The position numbers and the translations under genes were made by a program. From positions 1-40,853 of the forward strand of contig DASXMR010000133.1 in NCBI GenBank assembly GCA_036495525.1: a stretch of DNA of 40,853 nt, in the 5' to 3' direction. Each line of letters starts with the position of its first letter. Position 1 is the first letter of the stretch. Origin of the DNA: DASXMR01 sp036495525 (GTDB lineage: Bacteria; Actinomycetota; Actinomycetes; Streptosporangiales; Streptosporangiaceae). The notes under the pieces were generated by a model that saw nothing but the letters and a program-made list of their open reading frames with translations, searched no databases and was not told the DNA's origin. Shown here in pieces: positions 1 through 8,064 of this stretch.

Positions 1-1011
1 GTCCGGTACGACACCACGCCGAACAGTTCCTTCTACGCCATCGACTCGGTCGAGGGTGCGTGGAACTCCGGCAAGCCGGGCTTCGACGGCGCCCCCAACC
101 TCGGCTACAAGCCGCGCTACAAGGGCGGCTACTTCCCGGTCCCGCCGACCGACCACTTCACTGACCTGCGCTCGACGATGACCAAGAACCTGATGGAGTC
201 CGGCATCTCGGTCGAGATGCAGCACCACGAGGTGGGCACCGCCGGCCAGTCGGAGATCAACTTCAGATTCGGCACTCTGCTGCAGACCGCTGACAACCTG
301 ATGAAGTTCAAGTACATCATCAAGAGCACGGCGCGCGAGGCCGGCCACACGGTCACCTTCATGCCGAAGCCGATCTTCGGCGACAACGGCTCCGGCATGC
401 ACTGCCATCAGAGCCTGTGGAAGGACGGCTCGCCGCTGTTCTACGACGAGGTCGGGTACGCCGGCCTGTCCGACGTCGGCCGGCATTACGTGGGCGGGCT
501 ACTGCGGCACGCGCCGTCGCTGCTGGCCTTCACCAACCCGACGGTGAACTCCTACCACCGGCTGGTGCCCGGCTTCGAGGCACCGGTCAACCTGGTCTAC
601 TCGCAGCGCAACCGGTCCGCGTGCGTCCGCATCCCCATCACCGGGGCCAACCCGAAGGCCAAGCGGCTCGAGTTCCGGGTGCCCGACCCGTCGGCCAACC
701 CCTACCTGGCGTTCTCCGCGATGCTGATGGCCGGCCTGGACGGGGTCAAGAACAAGATCGAGCCGCCGGAGCCAGTCGACAAGGACCTGTACGAGCTGCC
801 GACGGATGAGGCCCTCTCCATCCCGCAGGTGCCAGGGTCGCTGGAGCAGGTGCTCGACTCGCTGGAGGCCGACCACGAGTTCCTGCTCGAAGGCGGCGTG
901 TTCACCCCTGACCTGATCGAGACCTGGCTGTCCATCAAGCGATCGGACGAGATCGACCCGATCCGGCTGCGCCCGCACCCGCACGAGTTCGAGCTCTACT
1001 ACGACGTATGA
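1..1011 (+). CDS. glnA: Glutamine synthetase type I (GSI-beta), 3' part
   Basis: The reading frame is open from base 1, so the gene is cut by the window edge; 336 C-terminal residues are present. Glutamine synthetase makes glutamine from glutamate, ammonia and ATP in the cytoplasm as a dodecamer. Visible signatures are the glutamate-binding/metal segment MQHHEVGTAGQSEINF, the ATP-site segment PKPIFGDNGSGMHCHQSL, NRSACVRIP and the substrate arginine segment RLEFRVPDPSANPYLAF. The segment DKDLYELP carries a tyrosine (codon 790-792) at the position adenylylated in GSI-beta enzymes, and the modifying enzyme GlnE is encoded in this window. A hairpin follows the stop. I am confident this is the main housekeeping glnA; only the N-terminus is unseen. 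Confidence 0.97.
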   Translation, partial: VRYDTTPNSSFYAIDSVEGAWNSGKPGFDGAPNLGYKPRYKGGYFPVPPTDHFTDLRSTMTKNLMESGISVEMQHHEVGTAGQSEINFRFGTLLQTADNLMKFKYIIKSTAREAGHTVTFMPKPIFGDNGSGMHCHQSLWKDGSPLFYDEVGYAGLSDVGRHYVGGLLRHAPSLLAFTNPTVNSYHRLVPGFEAPVNLVYSQRNRSACVRIPITGANPKAKRLEFRVPDPSANPYLAFSAMLMAGLDGVKNKIEPPEPVDKDLYELPTDEALSIPQVPGSLEQVLDSLEADHEFLLEGGVFTPDLIETWLSIKRSDEIDPIRLRPHPHEFELYYDV

Positions 1012-1040
1012 GACCAGCCCGCAAGGCCGCCACCGAGCAC

Positions 1041-1077
1041 GCTGGCCCGGTTGCTGTCGGCTTAGGACCGGGCCAGC
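1041..1077. terminator. Hairpin terminator between glnA and MFS gene
   Basis: A perfect 11-bp inverted repeat, gctggcccggt (1041-1051) and accgggccagc (1067-1077), with a 15-nt loop lies between two convergent genes. There is no U-tract, as is common in high-GC actinobacteria. It probably ends both transcripts. Confidence 0.6.
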
Positions 1078-1102
1078 CCGCGCAGTTCCGCGGAGCCCGC
1101 AA

Positions 1103-2404
1103 TCAGGGCGAGCCGATCTTCGCATGATTCACGCTTGCCGGAGCTTCACCAGTGAGCTGGCTGGGAGTAAAGAGGCGCCAGGCCAGCATCGCCAGGACCG
1201 CGACGGCGACGGCTGCCACCCAGAAGGGAGCCGTCAGGCCGAATCCTCGCGCCAGCAGGCCACCGGCAAGGCTGCCGAGCGCAAAGCCGCCCATGGAGAA
1301 GGTGTAGTAGACACTGTTGACCCGGCCGCGAAGCTGCTCGGGCACCGCCGTTTGCCGCAGCGTCACGGTCACCACGGCCCAGATGCCGTTGTGGACGCCG
1401 AAAACTACGAGCGTGAGCGCGGCGACCCAGGGGCGGCGGGTAAGCGCGAGGGATACATGGGTCGTGCACTCGATGACCATGCCGAGGCGCAGCAGCAAGC
1501 TGGTGCCAAATCGTGCGAGGAGGCGCTTGACGATGATCGTGCCGATCACGCCGCCTGCGGCTGAGCACGACAGCAGCACGCCGTAACCGGCCGCGCCCAG
1601 GCCCAGGCGCACGCGCACGTAGAGCACGAGGATCGCGATCGTGCTGCCGAGCGTGATGTTCATCACGCAGATCGCGGCAGCGAGCATCCGCAAGCCAGGG
1701 TGGCCAAGGAGCCAGCGGATTCCCTCGGTGATCTCCCCGCGCAGCCTGGTCCGGTCCGGCACGGGATGCGCCAGCGCCGGCCGGCGGCGCCGGATGCTGG
1801 CGATCAGCGCGGCGCCGATGACGAACGTGGCCGCGTCGAACGCGAACGGCAACCCGGTAGCGAGCACGAACAGGTAGGCGCCGAGCGGAGGTCCCACCAG
1901 GTCGGCGCCGACGAGCTGGACTGCTTGCAGGCCCGCATTGGCGCCGACCAGGTGATCCGCGTCTACCAGCAGCGGCGTCAGGCTCAGCGCCGCCGTTTGC
2001 GACATCGTGGTCCCGACCCCAAGGACAAACAGTGCTCCGTACAGCGCGGCAAGATGCGCCGTCCCGGCCAGGATCGATACCGCGAGCCCGCCGATCGCCG
2101 CGGCTCGGAGCAGGTCGACGAGCACTATGAGCCGTCCCGGCTCGAACCGGTCCACCAGCGCACCGCTGAGGAGGGCGAAGATCAGCCAGGGGAGCTGCTG
2201 GGCAAATAGCGCACCGGCAACCAGCAGCGGGTCACGGGTGATGCTCGCCGCCAGCAGCGGGCCGGCCGTCACCGTGACGCCATCCCCGGCAACCGACACC
2301 GCGTTGGCCAGCCACAGCCGTCGGTAGTCCCTTCCGAGTGACCCGCGCTTTCCGACTGCCACGGCGCTGGACGCTAACAGCGGAACCCCCCGGGGTCCAC
2401 TCAC
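1103..2404 (-). CDS. MFS efflux transporter (MFS_3/EntS-like)
   Basis: A 433-residue integral membrane protein with about 12 hydrophobic segments. The N-terminal repeat carries LWLANAVSVAGDGVTVTAGP in the first helix and the loop 2-3 motif SGALVDRFEPGRLIV. This pattern is typical of the enterobactin exporter EntS / macrolide efflux branch of the major facilitator superfamily, which pumps small molecules out using the proton gradient; the substrate cannot be read from the sequence. The start is taken as GTG at 2404 without a clear ribosome binding site; an internal GTG at the residues VGKRGSLG is an alternative. It ends tail to tail with glnA, and lies downstream of the kinase gene on the same strand. 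Confidence 0.85.
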   Translation of the reverse strand: MSGPRGVPLLASSAVAVGKRGSLGRDYRRLWLANAVSVAGDGVTVTAGPLLAASITRDPLLVAGALFAQQLPWLIFALLSGALVDRFEPGRLIVLVDLLRAAAIGGLAVSILAGTAHLAALYGALFVLGVGTTMSQTAALSLTPLLVDADHLVGANAGLQAVQLVGADLVGPPLGAYLFVLATGLPFAFDAATFVIGAALIASIRRRRPALAHPVPDRTRLRGEITEGIRWLLGHPGLRMLAAAICVMNITLGSTIAILVLYVRVRLGLGAAGYGVLLSCSAAGGVIGTIIVKRLLARFGTSLLLRLGMVIECTTHVSLALTRRPWVAALTLVVFGVHNGIWAVVTVTLRQTAVPEQLRGRVNSVYYTFSMGGFALGSLAGGLLARGFGLTAPFWVAAVAVAVLAMLAWRLFTPSQLTGEAPASVNHAKIGSP

Positions 2405-2468
2405 TTAGGCATCCGGCCGGTACTGACCGGGGATCTGCCGCGAGGCGCCTGTCAGGCGATCGCCGGGA

Positions 2469-2543
2469 TCAGCTGCCGCGGCGGCTGATGATGAGTCCGA
2501 CAATGACGATGACTACCAGGACGATTCCGATGTGCGGCACCAT
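2469..2543 (-). CDS. Possible 24-residue single-pass membrane peptide
   Basis: A short frame, ATG at 2543 to TGA at 2469, encodes MVPHIGIVLVVIVIVGLI followed by ISRRGS. It has about 17 uninterrupted hydrophobic residues, then a positive tail, so it would insert as one helix with the RR end inside. It lies between the kinase and MFS genes, on their strand. No Shine-Dalgarno is visible, so translation would need coupling or a leaderless start. The non-random hydrophobic composition in an otherwise gene-free 195-bp gap is the only support. Function unknown. Confidence 0.35.
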   Translation of the reverse strand: MVPHIGIVLVVIVIVGLIISRRGS

Positions 2544-2570
2544 AAGATAGCCCGCGGCTGGCTGGCCCTT

Positions 2571-2602
2571 GTGCGGCTCACGTTAGGTGCGGCTCACGTT
2601 AG
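2571..2602. repeat. Perfect 16-bp tandem duplication over a stop codon
   Basis: The unit gtgcggctcacgttag occurs twice without a gap, at 2571-2586 and 2587-2602. The second copy contains the TAA stop (2599-2601) of the kinase gene. A partial echo, gtgcggcac, lies at 2532-2540. A similar 16-bp repeat covers the end of glnE. Confidence 0.95.
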
Positions 2603-3489
2603 TCCGCCAGGTCCATGATGCGGCAGAGGGTCCGGCGGCCCAGCTGGCTCATGACCGGGTTGCTCTCGGCGTAATACCAGACCAGCCCCATCGACTGCTG
2701 AAACGCCCATGCCCTGCCGCGTGCCCAGTCAAGGTCGTCGCAGTGCAGGTCGTGGCGCAGCACCTGCCTCGGGCCGGCCGCCAGCAGGTGCCACGCGCTG
2801 ACCAGGTCCAGCGCAGGGTCAGCCGGCCCCAGTCCGCCAACATCGATGACACCAGTCAGCCGACCGCCGGCCACCAGCACGTTGCCGGGGATCAGGTCGC
2901 CGTGGTTCATCACGTCAGCGGTCGTGCGCGGCAGCTGGCGCATGGCCGCCCAGGCAGACCGCAGCGCCGGGACGTCCAGGAGCTGCTCGCTGCGCTCGAA
3001 GCAGGTTTCCATGAACGCGTCGTGGGCTCGCAGGTCGCCTCCGCGGCCCTGGCCGCTGAAAGCCCTGCCGCCGGTCTCGATCGCCCGCACGCCGCGAATG
3101 AACTCGGCCAGGTCATGCGCGAATGGCACGGAGCCGGCCGGGTCCCGTTCAGTTGCCGTGGAGCCTGGCAGCCACGTCTGCACGGACCACGGAAGCGGGT
3201 AGCCAGCCCCCGGCTCGCCCAGCGCGACCGGCTCCGGCGTGGCAAACCGGGTACGGCCCAGCAGCTCCCTGGCTGCCTGCGCCTCGCACTGCAGCGAGCG
3301 CCGAGTCCGCCCGACGTCACCAGGGTTCAGCGGGAACCTGGCCAGGAGCTCATCGCCTAGCCGGAACAGGGCATTCACGGTCCCATCCGAGGCCATGGCC
3401 GTGACTGGCAGCTTCCGCCACTCACCGAACTGCTCATCTACCAGCTGACGCGCCGTTTCCGCGGAGATCGCGAGCTGGCCAGCGTGCAT
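2599..3489 (-). CDS. Aminoglycoside phosphotransferase-fold kinase
   Basis: A 296-residue protein of the APH/choline kinase-like family, which phosphorylates small-molecule hydroxyls using ATP. The catalytic loop is MNHGDLIPGNVLV (H196, D198, N203) and the magnesium-binding motif is VIDVGG (D216). The N-lobe has the APH beginning AETARQLVDEQFGEW and FRLGDELLARFP. Start ATG at 3489 is chosen because GAGG sits 6 bases upstream; an in-frame ATG at 3537 has no ribosome binding site. Resistance cannot be assumed, since most actinobacterial members of this family have unknown substrates. The broken gene at 36569-37298 is a relative and is informative when compared with this intact copy. Confidence 0.85.
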   Translation of the reverse strand: MHAGQLAISAETARQLVDEQFGEWRKLPVTAMASDGTVNALFRLGDELLARFPLNPGDVGRTRRSLQCEAQAARELLGRTRFATPEPVALGEPGAGYPLPWSVQTWLPGSTATERDPAGSVPFAHDLAEFIRGVRAIETGGRAFSGQGRGGDLRAHDAFMETCFERSEQLLDVPALRSAWAAMRQLPRTTADVMNHGDLIPGNVLVAGGRLTGVIDVGGLGPADPALDLVSAWHLLAAGPRQVLRHDLHCDDLDWARGRAWAFQQSMGLVWYYAESNPVMSQLGRRTLCRIMDLAD

Positions 3490-3648
3490 GCCCACCTCGG
3501 GAGCATCGCCGGTCTTGATCGCTGAGCGCAAACGCATTCTGCGGCGCGGTCCGGTACAGTCAGCCGGCCTAGGCTCGCTCTGCCGCCCTGTGGCACGCGC
3601 CTGCTGGCAAGCGGCACGTCCTGGTCGTCGTGGCCACCGCAGCGCGAG

Positions 3649-3822
3649 CTATTTCCTGATCGCGTCCTTCAGCTTCTCGCCTGCCTGCTTGAGATTGGCC
3701 TTCGTCTTCTCTGCCGTGCCGGCTGCCTGGGCGGAGCGGTTCCCGGTCGCCTTCCCGGCTGTCTTCCTGGCCCTGCCCTTCAGCGCCTGGGCAAAGTTCC
3801 TGGCCTTGTCTCGGTTGCTCAC
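3649..3822 (-). CDS. CsbD-like small stress protein
   Basis: A 57-residue, very lysine/alanine-rich and probably largely helical protein read from GTG 3822 to TAG 3649. The pattern ALKGRARKTAGKATGN followed by QAAGTAEKTKANLKQAGEKL matches CsbD-family proteins (KGxxKexxGkatgn..l...G..dk..G), which are general-stress-induced in Bacillus and common in actinobacteria. A strong Shine-Dalgarno (GGAAGGAGG) lies 6-8 bases before the GTG, which decides the start. Biochemical role of the family is unknown. It is likely soluble and cytoplasmic. Confidence 0.8.
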   Translation of the reverse strand: MSNRDKARNFAQALKGRARKTAGKATGNRSAQAAGTAEKTKANLKQAGEKLKDAIRK

Positions 3823-3965
3823 CGAACCAGCCTCCTTCCCTGCCGTGCGGAATGGCCGCAGCAGCAGTGCTTCACCCGCTGCCCGGGGCTGGCAAGGCCA
3901 AACTTGACCGACGCTCGCGCCACTAGCCGGGCGCTGTTATCCCGGATGTCGCCGGCTACCTCGGG

Positions 3966-4448
3966 TCAGTCCGCGCGGCGTGACGAGGCCATGGCCTCGA
4001 GCTCTCCGGCGGGGATGAGCAGCAGCAGGTTGTGCGTGTGCAGGCGGGCCCGGCCGGACTCGTCATCGTGCAGGCCCAGATAGGACGCGTACACCCAGGC
4101 GCGGCCCAGGTACTCGCCGTCCGGGCCGGGCACATAGCCGCCGTACTGGTAGGCGGCCATCGTGTCGAGGCTGGTGTAGACGCAGTGCTCGCGCAGCCGC
4201 TGCCGCTCCGCTTCGCCGGCCGCGTCGTAATGCCCGTCTGCCTCGGCGGCCAGCATCACGTCTGCGACGCCGTAGCGGTCGGCCAGCTCGGTCAGCTGCT
4301 CGCGCCGCACGGTGCCGCCCTCGGTGAGGCCGGCCAGCGCGCAGCCGGCCCCGCGCCAGCGGCCCGGTCCTTCCTCCCGCTCGGCTGACCGCGCCACGGC
4401 TTCCACCTGAGCCGCGTCGCGGTGCTCCACTGTCAGGCCCGTTCTCAT
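3966..4448 (-). CDS. Hypothetical protein, 160 residues
   Basis: I do not recognise a family. The product is acidic, apparently soluble, without a signal peptide or membrane helix. Notable stretches are LADRYGVADVMLAAEADGHY and a tyrosine-rich middle, VYTSLDTMAAYQYGGYVPG. The ATG at 4448 is preferred because AGGAGG lies nine bases upstream; a GTG at 4457 is in frame but abuts the ribosome binding site. It lies 45 bases downstream of the DapA-like gene on the same strand and may share its transcript. Coding potential is supported by the good start context and GC-rich third positions; function unknown. Confidence 0.6.
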   Translation of the reverse strand: MRTGLTVEHRDAAQVEAVARSAEREEGPGRWRGAGCALAGLTEGGTVRREQLTELADRYGVADVMLAAEADGHYDAAGEAERQRLREHCVYTSLDTMAAYQYGGYVPGPDGEYLGRAWVYASYLGLHDDESGRARLHTHNLLLLIPAGELEAMASSRRAD

Positions 4449-4493
4449 CCCGGTCACCCTCCTGGGCCCATCTTGCGCCCGGAAGGTGACAGA

Positions 4494-5429
4494 TCACAGC
4501 GACATGGCCGGTTCCGCCGCAAGACGGCCGGCCTCAGCGGCGCGGGCGAGCGCGACGGCAGTCGCTTCCGCGCTGGCTGGCAGCAGCGGCAGGCGCACGT
4601 CAGTGGTGGCGATGCGGCCTTGCTCATGCAGTACGGCCTTGATCACCGCGGGATTGGGCTCGGCGAACAACGCTGCGGACAGGGCCGCGAGCCGGTGGCC
4701 GAGCGGGCGGGCGGTGACGGCGTCCCCGGCGCCCCAGGCCCGCACCAGGCCGGCGAAAGCCGTCGTGCACACGTGCGCCGATGCCATGACCGCGCCGGGC
4801 GCCCCGAGCCCGAGCATGCCGGGCGCGACGAGGTCGTCGCCCGCCAGCACGGCGAACGTCTCCGGCGCCGAGCCGATCAGCTCCACGGTGTCACCGTCGA
4901 TGCCGCCTGGCGCGTGCTTGACCCCGGCGACACCGGGCAGCGCCGCCAGCGCCAGCAGCGCCGCTGTGGTCAGCGGCTGGCCCGTGCGGTACGGGATGTG
5001 GTAGATCACCAGCGGCACCGGGCTCGCCGCGGCGAGCCCGCGGAAGTGCGCCAGCACGCCGGCCTCGCCTGGCCGGGTGTAGTACGGCACGACGGTGAGC
5101 GCGGCGGTGACGTCCGGCCAGCTGGCCAGCTCGCGCAGCGCCGCGGCTGATGCCGTGGTGTCGTTCGACCCGGCCCCGGCGATCAGAATGGCCGAGCGGT
5201 CGCGGCACACGGTGCTGCACACCTGGAGTACCTGATGCCGTTCGGCGCTGGTCAGGGTCGCGGCCTCGGCGGTGGTGCCGAGCGCGACCAGGCCGGCGGC
5301 GCCGTCGTCGAGCACCTGGCAGGCCAGTGCGCGGAGCGCGGCGGCGTCGACGCCGCCGTCGGCCAGGAACGGGGTGATGAGGGGCACGAACAGCCCGGTC
5401 AGCCGGGGCACGGCGGGAGATGAGGTCAT
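4494..5429 (-). CDS. DapA/NanA-type class I aldolase (dihydrodipicolinate synthase family)
   Basis: A 311-residue TIM-barrel enzyme that uses a Schiff-base lysine. Family signatures in order are TGLFVPLITPF at the N-terminus, LVALGTTAEAATLT (the GTTGE motif, here with Ala for Gly), VVPYYTRP, PLVIYHIPYRTG (catalytic tyrosine; the usual Asn is His) and GVAGVKHAPGG with the Schiff-base lysine. Members make 4-hydroxy-tetrahydrodipicolinate or cleave related keto acids. The altered GTTGE and YNxP motifs mean this may not be the lysine-pathway DapA, so I give no symbol. It is transcribed away from the adjacent LysR gene, a typical regulator/target layout. Start ATG 5429; an upstream in-frame start exists at 5456. 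Confidence 0.85.
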   Translation of the reverse strand: MTSSPAVPRLTGLFVPLITPFLADGGVDAAALRALACQVLDDGAAGLVALGTTAEAATLTSAERHQVLQVCSTVCRDRSAILIAGAGSNDTTASAAALRELASWPDVTAALTVVPYYTRPGEAGVLAHFRGLAAASPVPLVIYHIPYRTGQPLTTAALLALAALPGVAGVKHAPGGIDGDTVELIGSAPETFAVLAGDDLVAPGMLGLGAPGAVMASAHVCTTAFAGLVRAWGAGDAVTARPLGHRLAALSAALFAEPNPAVIKAVLHEQGRIATTDVRLPLLPASAEATAVALARAAEAGRLAAEPAMSL

Positions 5430-5500
5430 GCGACGACCATCGCAGCGGCTGATCATTCAGGTCCAGTTCATGTTTGTGTCCTGACAGTTAAGCTGTGCTG
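5430..5500. promoter_or_regulatory. Divergent LysR/aldolase control region with leaderless start
   Basis: This 71-bp spacer separates the divergent aldolase and LysR genes and is visibly A/T-richer than its surroundings. TAAGCT (5489-5494) fits an actinobacterial -10 box (TANNNT) and ends exactly 6 bases before the LysR ATG at 5501, so the LysR mRNA is probably leaderless. No convincing -35 is visible. LysR operators are expected here but I cannot pin down a T-N11-A box with confidence. Confidence 0.45.
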
Positions 5501-6427
5501 ATGCTTGATGTGCACCGGCTGCGGCTGCTGCGGGAACTGGACCGGCGCGGCACGATCGCGGCTGTCGCGGAAGCTCTCGCCTACACGCCCTCGGCGGTGT
5601 CTCAGCAGCTTGCCGTGCTGGAACGGGAGGCGGGCGTGCCGCTGCTGGAGCGCAGCGGCCGGCGGGTGGTGCTCACCGCCGCCGGGGCAGACCTGGCCCG
5701 GCGGGCTGACGACGTGCTCGCGCTGCTGGAGCAGGCGGCCGCGGCGGTGGCGGCGGGCAGGACCGGGCTGACCGGCCGGCTGCGGGTCGGCGCGTTTCCT
5801 TCCGCCGTGCGAACGATGCTGCCGCGCGCGCTGGTCGCGCTGGGCCGCGAGCATCCCGGCCTCGAGCTCACCGTCACCGAGCTTGACCCCTCAGCGGTGC
5901 CCGCTGCGCTGCGGTCCGGCGACCTGGACGTCGGGCTCATCCAGGAGTACGACTACGTGCCAGCCGAGATGGACCCGGCGCTGGACACCGTGCTGCTGCT
6001 CGCCGAGACGATCTTCCTGGCCGTCCCGGCCGCCGCTCCCCCGGCCTCGCTGCTCGCCGACTGCCGGGACGCTCAGTGGATCGCCGGCACGGAGGGCACG
6101 CTGTGCCGCCTGATGACCGTGCGGGCCTGCCAGGCTGCGGGCTTCACGCCACGAGTCCGCCATCACGCCGACGACTTCGCCACCGTGCTCGCGCTGGTGG
6201 CCGGCGGCCAGGGGGTCGCGCTCGTCCCGCAGCTTGGCACTGAGGGAGTGCCGGCCGGGGTGGCGCTGATCCCGCTCGATGCCAGGCGGCGCAGTCACAT
6301 CGCCTGCCGCCGTGGCGCCCGGCGGCACCCGGCGGTGGCCGCCTGCGCCGCCGCGATCCGGGCCGCGGCCGCGGCGCATCCGGTCACCGCCGGCAGCGTC
6401 CAGCCCGGGCCGGTTTGCCAGGGATAA
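5501..6427 (+). CDS. LysR-family transcriptional regulator
   Basis: A 308-residue regulator. The N-terminal winged helix-turn-helix is RLLRELDRRGTIAAVAEALA with TPSAVSQQLAVLEREAG, followed by the linker helix and a periplasmic-binding-fold effector domain from about residue 90 (LRVGAFPSAVRTMLPRAL, DLDVGLIQEYD, ALVAGGQGVALVPQL). LysR proteins bind a small coinducer and usually control a divergent gene, here the DapA-like aldolase. ATG 5501 is chosen over the in-frame GTG 5495 because of the -10-like box six bases upstream. Its TAA overlaps the next ATG (TAATG), so the phosphoesterase and PptT genes downstream are probably translated with it. Confidence 0.92.
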   Translation: MLDVHRLRLLRELDRRGTIAAVAEALAYTPSAVSQQLAVLEREAGVPLLERSGRRVVLTAAGADLARRADDVLALLEQAAAAVAAGRTGLTGRLRVGAFPSAVRTMLPRALVALGREHPGLELTVTELDPSAVPAALRSGDLDVGLIQEYDYVPAEMDPALDTVLLLAETIFLAVPAAAPPASLLADCRDAQWIAGTEGTLCRLMTVRACQAAGFTPRVRHHADDFATVLALVAGGQGVALVPQLGTEGVPAGVALIPLDARRRSHIACRRGARRHPAVAACAAAIRAAAAAHPVTAGSVQPGPVCQG

Positions 6428-7293
6428 TGAGCGAATGCAGCGTCCCGGCAAGGCGGCCTGAGCTCGTGCCAGCTGGCAGGCTCATGGCCATCAGCGACCT
6501 GCACGTCGGGTACCAGCAGAACCGCGAGTTCGCCGAGGGCCTCCGGCCGGCCAGCGACGACGACTGGCTGATCGTGGCCGGCGACGTCGGCGAGTTCTTC
6601 GCCGATATCGCCAGCCTGCTCGCCACGCTCGCGAAGCGGTTCGCGACGGTGGTCTGGGCGCCGGGCAACCACGAGCTGTGGACGCACCGCCGCGATCCGG
6701 TGCAGCTGCGCGGCGAGCAGCGCTACCTGGAGCTGGTGCGGGTCTGCCGGGAGCTTGGCGTGCACACGCCGGAGGATCCCTACCCGGTCTGGCGCGGTGC
6801 CGCCGGCCCGGTCACGGTCGCGCCGCTCTTCACGCTTTATGACTACACGTTCTGGCCGGACGGGGCGCAGAGCCAGCAGCAGGCGCTGGAGATGGCCTTT
6901 CAGCGCGGCATCGTGTGCACCGACGAGTACCTGCTGCACCCGGACCCGTACCCGAGCCGCGAGGAGTGGTGCGCGGCCCGGCTGAGTTACACCGAGCGGC
7001 GGCTCGCGGCCTGCACCCACCCCCTGGTGCTGGTCAGCCATTACCCGCTCGTCCGCGAGCCCACCAGGGTGCTGCGCTATCCCGAGTTCGCCCAGTGGTG
7101 CGGCTCGGTGCACACCGCGGACTGGCACATCAGGCACGACGTCGTCGCGGTCGTCTACGGGCACCTGCACATTCCCCGCAGCACCGTCCATGACGGGGTC
7201 CCGTTCGAGGAGGTCTCGGTCGGCTACCCGCGCGAGTGGGGGCGGCGCGGCGGCCCGCGCGGCCCGCGGCAGATCCTGCCGGCGGTGAGCTGA
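6427..7293 (+). CDS. PptH-like metallophosphoesterase
   Basis: A 288-residue calcineurin-fold phosphoesterase. Metal ligands are visible in order: ISDLHVG (D24, H26), VAGDVGE (D52), APGNHELW (N80, H81), LVSHYP and VVYGHLHIP (GHxH). The gene directly precedes a PptT-type phosphopantetheinyl transferase. In Mycobacterium tuberculosis the equivalent neighbour of PptT (Rv2795c, PptH) hydrolyses phosphopantetheine from carrier proteins and opposes PptT. By family and position this is a likely PptH counterpart; activity is inferred. ATG 6427 overlaps the LysR stop by one base (TAATG); a TTG at 6415 is in frame but less likely. The stop abuts the next ATG. Confidence 0.85.
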   Translation: MSECSVPARRPELVPAGRLMAISDLHVGYQQNREFAEGLRPASDDDWLIVAGDVGEFFADIASLLATLAKRFATVVWAPGNHELWTHRRDPVQLRGEQRYLELVRVCRELGVHTPEDPYPVWRGAAGPVTVAPLFTLYDYTFWPDGAQSQQQALEMAFQRGIVCTDEYLLHPDPYPSREEWCAARLSYTERRLAACTHPLVLVSHYPLVREPTRVLRYPEFAQWCGSVHTADWHIRHDVVAVVYGHLHIPRSTVHDGVPFEEVSVGYPREWGRRGGPRGPRQILPAVS

Positions 7294-8034
7294 ATGCTCG
7301 CCGGACTCCTCCCGCCGCAGGTCGCCGTCGCCGAGGCGTTTGACGACCCGCCGCAGCTGACGCTCTTCCCCGAGGAGGAGGAACGGATCGCCAGGGCGGT
7401 GCCGTCCCGGCGGCGGGAGTTCGGCACCGGGCGCTGGTGCGCCCGGCAGGCGATGGCCGCGCTCGGCCAGCCGCCAGCGGCCATCCCGACGGGCGCCCGC
7501 GGCGCGCCCGCCTGGCCAGACGGCATCACCGGCAGCATCACCCACTGCGCCGGCTACCGCGCAGCGGCGGTGGCGCGGACCAGCGAGATCGCCGCGATCG
7601 GCATCGACGCCGAGCCGGATCGGCCGCTGCCCGACGGGGTGCTGGATATCGTGGCCCGGCCGGAGGAGGTGTCCATGCTGGCCGGCCTCGGCGGATCGGC
7701 CGCAGGCCCCAGCTGGGACAAGCTGCTGTTCAGCGCGAAGGAGGCGACCTACAAGGCCTGGTTCCCGCTGACCGGCCGGTGGCTGGGCTTCGAGGATGCG
7801 TCGGTCAGCATCAGCCCGGACGGCGGCTTCGCAGTCCGGCTACTGGTTCCCGGCCCGGTGCTGGCCGGCCAGGCGGGCCGCGGCCGGCCGCTGGGCGGCG
7901 CCGGGCGGGAGGATGGGGCAGGCCGTGACGGCCCTGCAGGCGACGCCATCATCCTGGACGGCTTCAGCGGTCGGTGGGCCGCCAGCGACGGCCTGGTGAT
8001 CGCTGCGATCGCGGTGCCTGCCCTGGCGGGCTGA
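7294..8034 (+). CDS. 4'-phosphopantetheinyl transferase (EntD/PptT type)
   Basis: A 246-residue enzyme that moves 4'-phosphopantetheine from coenzyme A to carrier domains of fatty acid, polyketide and nonribosomal peptide synthases. Signatures are FGTGRWCARQAM (residues 43-54), GSITHCAGYRAA (80-91), the magnesium motif IGIDAEPDRPLP (D105, E107) and WDKLLFSAKEATYKAWFP (141-158) with the catalytic KEAxYK. A Gly/Arg-rich insert near residues 195-216 is low complexity and unusual. ATG 7294 follows the upstream TGA without a gap, so the gene is translationally coupled to the PptH-like gene. The pair is a likely on/off switch for carrier-protein activation. Confidence 0.93.
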   Translation: MLAGLLPPQVAVAEAFDDPPQLTLFPEEEERIARAVPSRRREFGTGRWCARQAMAALGQPPAAIPTGARGAPAWPDGITGSITHCAGYRAAAVARTSEIAAIGIDAEPDRPLPDGVLDIVARPEEVSMLAGLGGSAAGPSWDKLLFSAKEATYKAWFPLTGRWLGFEDASVSISPDGGFAVRLLVPGPVLAGQAGRGRPLGGAGREDGAGRDGPAGDAIILDGFSGRWAASDGLVIAAIAVPALAG

Positions 8035-8064
8035 CCGAAGGCCGCACCCTGGCGGTGCGGCTGG

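Noticed and set aside
499..1125. Long minus-strand frame opposite glnA
   Set aside because: Arg/Gly/Val-rich shadow of the glutamine synthetase gene; no motif and typical of antisense frames in GC-rich DNA.
3488..3907. Plus-strand frame with hydrophobic Ala/Phe stretches
   Set aside because: It is antisense to the CsbD-like gene, which has a strong ribosome binding site and a family pattern.
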